A stretch of DNA of 64,000 bases from assembly GCA_029582165.1 (NCBI GenBank), contig CM055889.1, forward strand, positions 14,378,841-14,442,840, written 5' to 3'. The notes beneath the pieces are model-generated. The model searched no databases. It saw only the letters and a list, made by a program, of their open reading frames with translations, and was not told the origin of the DNA. A program made the translations under genes and the position numbers. Below are positions 47,248-57,234 of this stretch, piece after piece; the stretch's first letter is position 1, and every line of letters starts with the position of its first letter. Source of the stretch: Portulaca oleracea (lineage: Eukaryota; Streptophyta; Magnoliopsida; Caryophyllales; Portulacaceae).

Positions 47248-47795
47248 TGGGAGGGATTTCAAAGAAAATATATCCAGGTTGTAGTTATAGCGGAAGCAAA
47301 CGAGATGACGGAGGTTATGATAAAATTTAGGAACAAAAATTAAGCGATAAAATGAACACCAGATATATGTGGGAAACCGAAGAACTCGGAGGAAAACTCA
47401 CGGATAGTGACATCCAGAAAATAATTCACTATGAGAAAAGGGAGGAGTACAACTCGATCACTATCACAAGGTGTGATACAATCAACAATGGAGATTACAA
47501 TACAATCTCTCAACTCACAATCTCTCTCGGGATAATAGAAGTGGAACTCTCTGGGAAAATATTTGTGAAACTATATCTCTCTCAATATTTCCTCTCTGAT
47601 CTAATTGATTTTTTTATGGATAAAGTGGAGAAAATTATATCTTATTTATAGGACGGCTAGGAGAATTAGAGTAAGATTAAAACTCAAATAACAACAAGTA
47701 GTATCCAACTTGAATTAGAATTAGAGTTAGATTAAAACTGTATCATTTGCCGTTTTGGACCTTAGCGGATCCAATGGGCCACTAAAAACCTAACA
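47248..47795 (-). repeat. 3' LTR of copia B
   Basis: 548 bp, plus strand TGGGAGGG...CCTAACA. It lacks the GC-rich block found in the partner LTR; at that place it has about 32 bp of AT-rich sequence (TTAGAATTAGAGTTAGATTA...). Confidence 0.9.
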
Positions 47796-47889
47796 ATCTC
47801 CACCTTGGATTATGATCCGACTCATCGGTCCAAATAATCACCTCGACTATCGCCATCAACACGCCCCTCCGCAGGGCGTTGCCCCGAAT

Positions 47890-50800
47890 GGCTCTCACAT
47901 GCTCAAAACACCAACTAAGTCCAAACAATGTTCGAACTTAGCTATAGATAGAAGTTTGGTTAACATATCTGCAGGGTTTCAAAAGTATGCACCTTTTTCA
48001 CCACAATCTCTTCAACAGCAACTGTATCTCTAATGAAGTGGTACCTGACGCTTATGTGTTTGGTCTTCGAATGGTAAGTGTCATTCTTGGTAAGATGAAT
48101 AGCACTCCGACTGTCTGAATAAATCACGGTCTCACCCTGTGGTACGCCAAAAACCCCTCAACCTAATAGCCTCTTTCACCCCTTCTGCAGCAACAATGTA
48201 CTCAGCCTCAGTAGTAGAAAGGGTTGCTATAGACTAGAGTGAGGCCTTCCAGGACACTACTCCACCACACATAGTGAACACATACCCTGAAATTGAGCGT
48301 CTACTATCTAAATCTCCACCATAATCAGCATCCACATGACCTGCAACATCAAACGTTGCAACACTGCCTCTATTAAACAAGATGCCCTTCTCCAAAGTGC
48401 CCTTCACATATTGAAGGATCCACTTTACTCCTTCCCAATTGTCCTTCCCTGGATTCTGCATATATCTACTCACCACGCTAACTGCATGGGTTAAGTCAGG
48501 TCTAGTGCACACCATAACATATATTAAACTACCAACTGCACTAGCATAGGGAACATTAGATATCTTCCTCACTTCCGATTCAGATTGAGGGCATCACTCA
48601 CCAGACAACTTGAAATGCGCAGCTAATGGCATTGAAACTGCCTTACAGTTTTTCGTGTTGAACATGTCCAACATCTTCTCCATATACCTCTTCTGAGACA
48701 GTAACAACTTTAAGCCTTTCTATCTCTTTGGATCTCCATGCCCAATATCTTCTTTGCTGCTCCAAGGTCTTTCATCTCAAACTCTTGGTTGAGTTGAGAT
48801 TTCAGCTTCTTAACCAGTGACATGTCCTTGGAGGCAATCAACATGTCATCAACATACAAAAGTAAATAAATGAAAAACTCATTGACAAATTGCATGAAAC
48901 ACACGCAGTTGTCATAGTGACTCCTCTTGCACCCTTGCCCTATCATAAAGGTATCAAACCTTTTGTACCACTTCTCGGATGCCTATTTAAGTCCATACAA
49001 GGACTTCCTCAATCTTCACACATGTTCCTCCTTACCAGGAACAGTGAAACCCTCTGGTTGCCTCATATATATTTCCTCCTCCAACTCGCCATGGAGGAAA
49101 GTTGTCTTCACATCAAGTTGCTCCAACTCTAAGTCCAATAGAGCAACGAAGGCAAGCAAGGTATGAATTGACGTATGCCTCACAACTGGTGAGAAAACTT
49201 CGTTGTAGTCAATTCTCTCTCTCTGGTTGTAACCTCTAACCACCATTTTGGCTTTCCACCTTGCACTTTCTACAATAGGGATACATTCTTTCTTCTGGTA
49301 CACCCATTTTGCAGTAAGAGTTCGTCGCCCTTTAGGTAACTCGCACAGATCCTAAGTTTGGTTCTTCTGCAAACTCTCCATCTCCTCTTGCATAGCTCCT
49401 ATCCAGTTTGAGGCACTTGGATAGGAGATGACCTCCTAATGGGTAGAAGGTTCAACACCTTCAGGAGTCTTCTCTACAACACTCAACGCTTATGCGATCA
49501 TAGCATTATCTTCCTCTGTATACCGCGTTGGTCTCCTGATCTACCTCCTGAGATGATCTCTTGCTATGTTATGTTCTTCCTCCACTTGAGGAACATCAGT
49601 CTCAATCTCAGACTCATCAACTTGAGCTGTTTCAAGAGCATTATCAGCAATCTGCTCCTGATTGCAGGTTCCAATAGCTCCACCTTAAGCCTCAACCTGC
49701 TCCACCTAGAACTCAACTCTCCACGTATCCTCCTTCTGATTGCCTGCACCATTAGAAATAATGGTAGATTCCACCACAAATAACATAGCAGTTTCATTAA
49801 AGGTTACATCTCTAGACTGTATGACTTTCTTCAAGTCAGGACACCATATTCTGTATCCCTTAGACTCGGACTCATAACCTAGAAACATGCATTTAACAGC
49901 CTTGGTGGACAACTTCCCCTTATTCACATGGGCATATACCGGACATCCAAATATTCTCAAATTAGAATAATCAACTAGATTACCTATCCATACTTCTTTT
50001 GGAATCTGGAACTCAATGGAGGCATGAGGTGATCTGTTCAGTAGATAACAAGCAGTAGCAATTGCCTCTGCCCAGAATGATCCGCTCTTCGCCTCTTCCA
50101 AAGCCTTGCATTTGAGAACATGTAGTGAGCTTTCTCCAGGAGTGACTTGTTGATTCTCTCAGCTACACCATTTTGTTAAGGTTTACCTGCCAAGGTTCGA
50201 TGCCTAGCAATCTCATGCTCCTCACAGAACTCGGTAAACTCAGAATCAACAACTCCAACCCATTATCTGTCCTGAGTTTTTTTATCTTCATGCCTGTCTA
50301 GTTCTCCACTAAAGCTTTGAACTTCTTGAAGTATGAGAATATGTCATTCTTGTGTCGTAGGAAGTAAACTCGGGTCTTCCTCGAGAAATCATCCACGAAT
50401 GTCAACATATAGCGCTTGCTACCCAAAGATGGCACTCTAGCATGACCCCATAAATCTGAGTGTATGTAGTTAAGGATCCCTGCTATTGTATGCATAGCCC
50501 TTAAGAAACTGACCCTCTTCTATTTCCCATAGACACAGTGGTTACAGAACTCCAGCTTGCCAATCTGTACACCCCTAAGATAACCTTTCTTGCTTAGTAT
50601 TGGCACTCTCCTTTCTCCCAAGTGGTCCAATCTCATATGCCACAATTTTTTACGTGTTGTTGGCCTCATCAAGGTTAGAAACTGTTGCTGCAGTTCCTGT
50701 CACTGTAGACCCCTGCAGGATGTATAGATTGTCTTTCCTGATTCCCTTCATCAGAACTATGGAACCCCTACAAAGTTTCAAGACACCATCTTCTCCTTTG

Positions 50801-51056
50801 TACCTGCAACCATTAGCCTCAAGAGTACTCAAAGAAATCAAATTGCGGGTCATGTTAGGAATATGACAAACCTCTTTCAAGGTTCTAAATATACCATTAT
50901 AGGTCCTAAATCCTGATGCTACCAATCCCTGCAACCATGCAGTCTGTGTCGTTACCCATGACCACAACGTTAGTATCAACACTCTCATAGGACTCAAACC
51001 AATCTTTATGAGGACACATGTAGTAGGTACACCTAGTATCAAGAACTCCCTCATCT
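47890..51056 (-). pseudogene. copia B pol (protease, integrase, RT, RNase H; broken)
   Basis: Protease: VLDTRCTYYMCPHKDWF (about 51000-51055), with Arg in place of the catalytic triad Gly. Integrase: YIHSDLWGHARVPS (about 50460) and later SRDVTF/CMFLGYESESKGYRIW (about 49800-49900); the middle is interrupted by stops near 50297. RT: RWKAKMVVRGYNQRERIDYN, FSPVVRHTSI, LEQLDVKTTFLHGELEEEIY (49016-49303) and an intact LLYVDDMLIASKD (about 48830-48870). RNase H: HVDADYGGDLDSRRSISGY, WKASL then TAG (48232-48236 region), SIATLSTTEAEY, and NPADMLTKLL near 47960. Nonsense codons and many frame changes show a pseudogene. Confidence 0.85.
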
Positions 51057-51954
51057 CTAGCTATCATCCATAACAATAAACCCTTCTCCATCTGACTCGG
51101 ACTCAACATAATTTGATGTACTAGGTTTGGTGCGGTTATCCTTACTACCTTGCTTTTGGTATCTCTCTTTCGCCCAACACTCACTCTCTATATGACCCTT
51201 CTTGCCACAATAATTGCACTTTATGTTTCTGTGAGGATTCCTAGACTTTGAACGGTGTTTACACTTCCCTCTAGACCTATTTCCCTTGCGTTCATTACCC
51301 CTTCCCCTTACAATTAAGGCCTCACAAGCCTGGTCATCACCTTCAATATCAAGTTTCTCCTTAGACAATAAACTAGCTTTTACTTCACTAAGGTTAAGGA
51401 CATCACGGTTCTCTATGATATCCTTAAATTGTTTGTGTGATGCGGGTAAGGACAAAATTAAATGTAAAGTCTTATCCTCATCAGTGTGTTTCATATTCAT
51501 TGATTCTAACTCAGTAATAATAATCAAATTCACTAAGATGTGCTTGCATAGAAGTACCTATAAGCATTCGCTGCCTGTAGAATTTCTCCTTCATTCGGTA
51601 CTTGTTGGCGAGACTCTTCGACATGTATAGCTCTTTCAGTTTGGTCCAAAGCTTCCGAGGTTCCTCAATATACATCACCTTTCTCTTAACGTGCTCTGCC
51701 AAACACAACTGAATCCATGCCAGAGTCTTATCCTCCAACTCTATCCACTCTCTGACACTCAGACTACCTTTGATCTCAGCCTGGAGCTTTTTGAAGTTTT
51801 TATCGCTCATTATTGTATCAGTCTTCGTGTAGGGATACTTGATCACAACCCATAACTCGTGTTGAACCAGGATCACCTTCATCTGCAGTCTCCACATATT
51901 GAAACTCCTCATTCCGTCAATTTTTGAAATCTCGCACTTCATGATTGAAGTCAT
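51057..51954 (-). pseudogene. copia B gag (frameshifted)
   Basis: Probable start at the ATG at 51952-51954 (MTSIMKCEISKIDGMRSFNM). Capsid phrases: WRLQMKVILVQHELW, ELEDKTLAWIQLCLAEHVKR, LWTKLKELYMSKSLANKYRM. A frameshift near 51515-51530 leads to the second part (DEDKTLHLILSLPASHKQF), a basic stretch and the zinc knuckle CNYCGKKGHIESEC (about 51180-51225). Then EGFIVMDDS and a stop at the protease border. Confidence 0.85.
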
Positions 51955-51965
51955 CTCCACCTTGC

Positions 51966-51977
51966 TCTGATACCACT
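51966..51977 (-). promoter_or_regulatory. primer-binding site of copia B
   Basis: The minus strand reads TGGTATCAGAGC, the exact complement of the initiator-Met tRNA 3' end, located two bases inside the 5' LTR. Confidence 0.9.
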
Positions 51978-52764
51978 TGTGAGGGATTTCAGAGAAAATA
52001 ACTATAGGTTGCAAATATAGCGGAAGCAAACGAGATGATGGAGATTACAACAAAATTTAGGAACAAAAATTAATCGATAAAACAAACACCAGATATACGT
52101 GGGAAACCGAAGAACTCAGGAAAAAACCCACCGATGACGACAACCAGAAAATAATCCACTATAAGAAAAATGGAAAAATACAACTCGATCACTATTGCAG
52201 GGTGTGATACAATCAATACAATCTCTCAAACTTTCAACTCACAATCTCTCTCGGGATAACAAAGGTGGAACTGTCTGGGAAAATATTGGTGAAACTTTAT
52301 CTCTCTCAATATTTTATCTCTGATCTAATTGATCTAGTTGATGGTTAAAGTGGAGAAAAATGTATCCTATTTATAGGATGACTAAGAGAATTAGAGTCAG
52401 ATTAAAACTCAAATAAGAACACGCAGTATCTGACTTGAAGAGAGATGTAGGCGTGGGGAGGAGAATCTTGACGCGGCTGCTACAGCATTCTGGTGCAGGT
52501 AGTGCCTATTGAGACGCGGGTTGCGTCTCCTTGTTCCGAGAGAGGTGCGGATAGCGCCTATGAGACGCGAGTCGCGTCTCCCTCTCCGTTGCTTTCCACT
52601 GCTACTGACTTAGGCGCGGGTGGCGTCTCTCCAAGCGTTGTCTGCGCCTCCCTTTTTTTCTCCCTTTGTCTGGGGGCGCCTAACGTCTCCTTTGGCGCGA
52701 ATTGCACCTCAGTCTCCCACCTTTTGGACCTTAGCGAATACAATGGGTCACTAAAAGACCAACA
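51978..52764 (-). repeat. 5' LTR of copia B, with a GC-rich block
   Basis: 787 bp, plus strand TGTGAGGG...GACCAACA. From about 52441 to 52718 it carries a GC-rich, partly palindromic block that the 3' LTR does not have; the net difference is 239 bp. Confidence 0.9.
52441..52718. repeat. GC-rich degenerate tandem/palindromic block in one LTR
   Basis: GAGACGCGGGTTGCGTCTCC (52511-52530) and GAGACGCGAGTCGCGTCTCC (52562-52581) lie 51 bases apart, each a near-perfect palindrome, with weaker relatives AGGCGCGGGTGGCGTCTC at 52612 and GGCGCGAATTGCACCTC near 52694. Surrounding DNA is AT-rich. Confidence 0.8.
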
Positions 52765-52769
52765 CAAAG

Positions 52770-53204
52770 AGTTTATATTATTCAAGTGATTATACATGTC
52801 TCTACAAGTCAAATCATAGATAAAATCTGATCCTTAGTCCTCCCATACCCTCTCCTGAAAGTTACTGGTAGGAGGTGAGCTATAACATGAACAATAGCAC
52901 TACAACCTCTTCTAACTTTAGACTATACACTTTTTAACAAAAAAATTCTCAATGAAAACTCTAATTCTTTATTTCATATATGTTTTCCTCTTAAATCTTA
53001 AATTTTAAAATTCAAATTTTTATGTAAGATATTTCCATCAGGTCCCTGGGCCAAGTCCATGAGTTCAGACCCATACCCAAAAATTCTTTTGCGGATTTCA
53101 GTTTGCTCTAGACCCATGGGGTCTAAAAATAATGAACTAAAACCTACCTGAGGGAGGGTCTAGGACCCACTCCCAATTTGTCACTTTCATTGCATCATGT
53201 AATT
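52770..53204. other. intergenic DNA between copia B and the TRIM
   Basis: No ORF or repeat recognised. Confidence 0.35.
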
Positions 53205-53209
53205 ATGTA

Positions 53210-53473
53210 TGTTAGAATATAAAATCATAACTATCAACTTAAACTTTTGGTTGAAATGATTCTATATGGTATTAGAGTCAGACCTGGGCAAAAGGTCTAA
53301 GGTTCGTTCAAATCACAACACTCTCCATATTCATTTGAGTAAGGTGAAGGGGGCCTTTGCAACATCCACGCTTCAAACCCAATGGGCATTCGTGTGATGG
53401 GGCATGTCAGAATATAAAACCATCATTGGATCTACAACCATTAGCTTAAGTTTTTGGTTGAGATGGTTCCACA
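53210..53473 (+). mobile_element. TRIM (terminal-repeat retrotransposon in miniature), 264 bp
   Basis: Terminal direct repeats at 53210-53266 (TGTTAGAATATAAAATCATA...) and 53405-53473 (TGTCAGAATATAAAACCATC...TTCCACA) share AACTTAAACTTTTGGTTGA-type sequence. The first is followed at once by a primer-binding site TGGTATTAGAGTC (53267) and the second is preceded by a purine tract GTGATGGGG. A perfect 5-bp target duplication ATGTA flanks the whole (53205-53209, 53474-53478). No coding capacity; it would depend on another element's proteins. Confidence 0.85.
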
Positions 53474-53671
53474 ATGTATATATAAGTGAATCTTATTTTT
53501 AGAAAAGGCAATCGAGTCACTGACTACCGTATAAAATTGTGGTTTATCTCTCAATTCCACATGTATGCAAAATTAAGTTCCATCGAATGACTTTCTATTA
53601 GCCTCAACAATTACAGTAGAACACATAAGAGAAGGTCACCTAACCGATATATCTTATCTTTTTTTAAAAAA

Positions 53672-54073
53672 TGGAAAATTGGATCGTAGTACGGTGTACT
53701 TAATTTAAGAGTTTGGATTGTGGCAAACTGTACTTTAAATTTGTATCATAGAACACCAAAATGTAAAAGTGTCGGATTTCAGTGCACCGCCATTAAGTTA
53801 GGTGAAACCAACTCGGTGGATTGTCTACATGGCACCACCACAAAGATATTATAATACAATTATGACAAATTTTGGTTTACTGAAATCCAATAACAAATTT
53901 TTGGGTTTACTGTAATAGAACTATCATAAAGTTTGGTCTATCGAAACCAACTCGGCAGTGGTATACTGAAATCAAATACTTTTAAGTTTTTGGTGCATTG
54001 TAATACAAATTTGAAATACAGTTTGCCACAATCCAAAATTCTAAAGTACAATGTATTATGATCCAATTTTTCA
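53672..54073. mobile_element. palindromic MITE with 120-bp inverted arms
   Basis: The left arm from 53672 (TGGAAAATTGGATCGTAGTA...) and the reverse complement of the right arm ending at 54073 (TGAAAAATTGGATCATAATA...) align for about 120 bases, including GGATTGTGGCAAACTGTA in both. The flanks are A/T homopolymers (TAAAAAA on both sides), so a target duplication is possible but not convincing. Long arms suggest a Mutator-type MITE. Confidence 0.65.
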
Positions 54074-54079
54074 TAAAAA

Positions 54080-54650
54080 AATATTTATTTAATTTTTTTG
54101 GTTCAAAATTTTCTCAAATATATGAAGTGCTGCATAGAAAAAATTGAAAAAAAAAAAGTTTTCACTAGGAAGAAGAGGACTACAGCTGGCATTGAATTTT
54201 GTACACCAAAAGTTGCTCAACCCGATATTCAATTTTTCCCACCACACTCCTTTTTTTACAGTGCAACCATTTTCAAATTTTTTTCTCAAATAAATAAATG
54301 AATCCAATTTTCACATTTTTTTTACTTTAATAATCTTTATTTTTTTATCTTTAATCTTTTATGCTTTTACATCTTTATCTGTAAGACTGTAACCCTTATT
54401 CTCCACATCTAAGTTTTATAAAACCAGGTTTTATGGGGAGGCCCAAAGTAAAAAAGAAAAGCGGCATTGCATTGATATACAAAGTCCTGTGGTATCACGC
54501 TGTCTCTCTTTTTCCTCCCTTTTTCCCTTTTTATTTTTTAAATATTTTATGAATTGGAATTTTGGGAACCACAGCACCAAGTAGAAAAGGACAAATACCG
54601 GTAATTTTTTGGAGTCAACCCTTGATTGACCTTCTAATCATCTCACCAAC
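54080..54650. other. AT-rich intergenic DNA
   Basis: Runs of T and A and no recognised gene. Confidence 0.35.
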
Positions 54651-54653
54651 TCG

Positions 54654-54795
54654 TCGTTTTTGCTTCTACACATACTTTTCTCTATTTTATTTTATAATAT
54701 AATATAACTATATTTTACTGGTCGTACGTTTTTGCTTCTACACATGCTTTTCTGTATTTTATTTTTCTAATACAATTATATTTTACTGGTCGTAT
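54654..54795 (+). repeat. 70-bp tandem duplication
   Basis: CGTTTTTGCTTCTACACATA (54654) recurs as CGTTTTTGCTTCTACACATG (54727); both copies run on to ATTTTACTGGTCGTA. Confidence 0.75.
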
Positions 54796-54862
54796 GTACC
54801 CTTAGTATCGGTAGATATATGAGGCTTTCTAACTTATACGCAATATTATTCAGGTGAAATTT

Positions 54863-54885
54863 TGAATGTATGTATTTAAATTAGA

Positions 54886-54947
<62 letters not shown>

Positions 54948-55116
54948 AAAATTGGATTCTAATAATCCTTACTTTCACCAATCGAAATTGATCAGATTTC
55001 ACTTTCAGATTCTACAGTGGTCTAAAAAAAAATTGGATTCTAATAATCCTTACTTTCACCAGTTGGACAATGGTGGACCGTACTTTCACCAATTGGATGT
55101 ATGTATTTAAATTAGA

Positions 55117-55148
<32 letters not shown>

Positions 55149-55672
55149 GGAAAATTGGATTCTAATAATCCTTACTTTCACCAATCGACAATGATGGATC
55201 AGACTTTCACTTCAGATTCTAAGTGGTCTAAAAAAAAATTGGATTGTAGTGGGATATTTTCGAGAGAATCATAGATTTTGTGTTGCATTTGATTCAAAAC
55301 TTAGTATAACACTTTACAATGATTTTTAATGAATTTACAGCGTTTCTCCCATTTTTTTTTCATTTTTTTACTATTTTTTATGATTTTTTTCACCTTTATT
55401 ATTTTTAAAAAATCATAATAATTATTCGGAGTCTCAAAAAAATAATTGAAAAAATGTTTTAGAAACTACAATTCATTAACTTTCTAGGGGCAGAAACGAA
55501 AAAAACAAAAACAATATAGTGTAGGAATGAAAAAAATAAGAAGAATATGAAGGTGGATTTGGTACCACTACAATCCAATTTTATTTTTTTTTTACCACCA
55601 GAATACAAAGTGAAAGTACGGTCCACCATTGTCCAATTGGTGAAAGTAGGGATTATTAGAATCCAATTTTCC
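54863..55672. mobile_element. MITE complex: partial duplicate plus full palindromic MITE
   Basis: The full element is 55149-55672: the left arm GGAAAATTGGATTCTAATAA and the right arm's reverse complement are alike for about 105 bases and it sits inside TA repeats. Upstream, 54946-55096 holds partial copies of the same arm. The flanking phrase ATGTATGTATTTAAATTAGA occurs at both about 54866 and 55099, each followed by a TA run, so flank plus arm was duplicated in tandem. Confidence 0.65.
54895..54944. repeat. (TA)n microsatellite
   Basis: About 25 TA units; shorter runs follow at about 55123-55148 and 55676-55699. Confidence 0.9.
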
Positions 55673-55699
55673 TATATACATATATATATATATATATAT

Positions 55700-57024
55700 T
55701 AATTAGCTTGTTTTTTTTTATGGAAATTAATTAGCTTGTTGTACAACACATTTCTTTTTAAATGCTAAATACATATTGATTTCTTATGAATTAGAAAAAA
55801 AATCTGATGGAGAATTTGAAATTTTTTTATCACATGCATATTTCAAGTCTATAGATTTTGTTTTAGATTCACTTTTGTTTGTTTGTTGAATTCACTATGA
55901 TATGATTATGATTGTTGCAATACGTACATGGTACCTAAGATTATGTAACATAATAATGATATAATGGCTTATTGTTTTTCACTTGACATTGATAAATGCT
56001 AATGATAACTATTAGTATTAATGAGATTCTATTTGTATTGAGTAGTAATGTTGAGTGTAGATTAATACTAAAATTATCTAATTATAAATGTATGTTCAAA
56101 AACTAAAATTTAAACTTGCTTATCTTTATTTAATTTGTGACATAATTTTTATACAAGAAACAAAATTTATTTTTAAAATTAAACTCGGAAAATTACCTTA
56201 CATCCCAAAATAAATTCAGATAATTATAATATTGGGAGGAAAAGGACAATGTAGAGATAAGAAAGAAGGAAAAGGTTAAAAAGGAGTGGGGAATGTGATG
56301 TACAGTAGTAGATATTCACACATTTGGTTAAAATTTGAACGAATGGGGTAAAAAAGAAAAGGGGAGTTTTACAAGCAAAATGGTGTAGTAGTGGGTTTCT
56401 GCTTTCTACTTTTTGATGGAGAAGAAAGACAGGTTATACGATTACTATTACACAATAAATATAATTATATAATCTATGAAACCGACAAAGTCATGGAAGA
56501 AAAATGAAGAAATAGTCCCTCTCCATATTACACTCTCCTAGCTAGCCAAACACTATAGGTAGCTTCAATTCTTCCCTCGAGCAATGCTGATTTTCATTTA
56601 CATAATAATACATTACATTATGTAAAAGGTTACTTTCAACTTTCATGAGGTGTCTGGCTCGTTGTGTGTGCCCATTTTTTGCCCCTATAAAACACAAAAT
56701 AATGCCCACTACATTGTCTTTGCTTACAGCCAAAGTATGGTTATGAATTGGATAAATAACCTTTCTAATATATATATCAAGTGTTTATCCATGGAGGCAT
56801 GGACTATGCATGGGTGAAACTAGATGCTATTATAAATGTGATGTCTTTCTTTCTTGATTGTTGATAGGAATATGATATTAAATAATGATAATGTTAAATA
56901 CAAATGTTTGTACACAATTTTACGAGTATTATGTTACATGAACAAACTAATAATAGATCATAAATAATGTTTTATACTACTTTTATTCCAAGTTATGTTC
57001 CATTTGACAAATTTTAACTATTGA
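55700..57024. other. AT-rich intergenic DNA, no gene recognised
   Basis: Only short ORFs with no known domain. No repeat ends found. Confidence 0.35.
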
Positions 57025-57029
57025 ATTAG

Positions 57030-57234
57030 TGTGAGAGCAACAAGATACTGGAAGAAATAATATTGTGATTAAAACTCTCTGATATGAACAAACAATCAGA
57101 GGGAGTATTTATACAGAAAATGAAGCCATTATAGGATAAAGAAAGAAAACAAGAAAGGAAAGAAAAGAAAACCAACTCAGCCAACACCTACGCCTAGAAT
57201 TAACTAAAAGACTAACTTGGCTAATCTCTTCACA
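57030..57234 (-). repeat. 3' LTR of copia C
   Basis: 205 bp, plus strand TGTGAGAGC...CTCTTCACA. Compared with the 5' LTR it has about a dozen substitutions and lacks about 12 bp within an A-rich stretch. Confidence 0.9.

Larger units (their letters stand above)
47248..52764 (-). mobile_element. complete Ty1/copia retrotransposon B (Tork/Tnt1-like)
   Basis: 5517 bp in minus orientation, target duplication CAAAG at 47243-47247 and 52765-52769. The 3' LTR is 47248-47795, the 5' LTR 51978-52764. The minus strand next to the 5' LTR carries a perfect primer-binding site TGGTATCAGAGC; a purine-rich tract (AAGGTGGAGAT) precedes the 3' LTR. Proteins (gag WRLQMKVILV, CTRPDLTHAVSVVSRYM, TTEAEY) look like the Tork/Tnt1 lineage. 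The coding region is full of frameshifts and stops, and the LTRs differ strongly. Confidence 0.92.
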
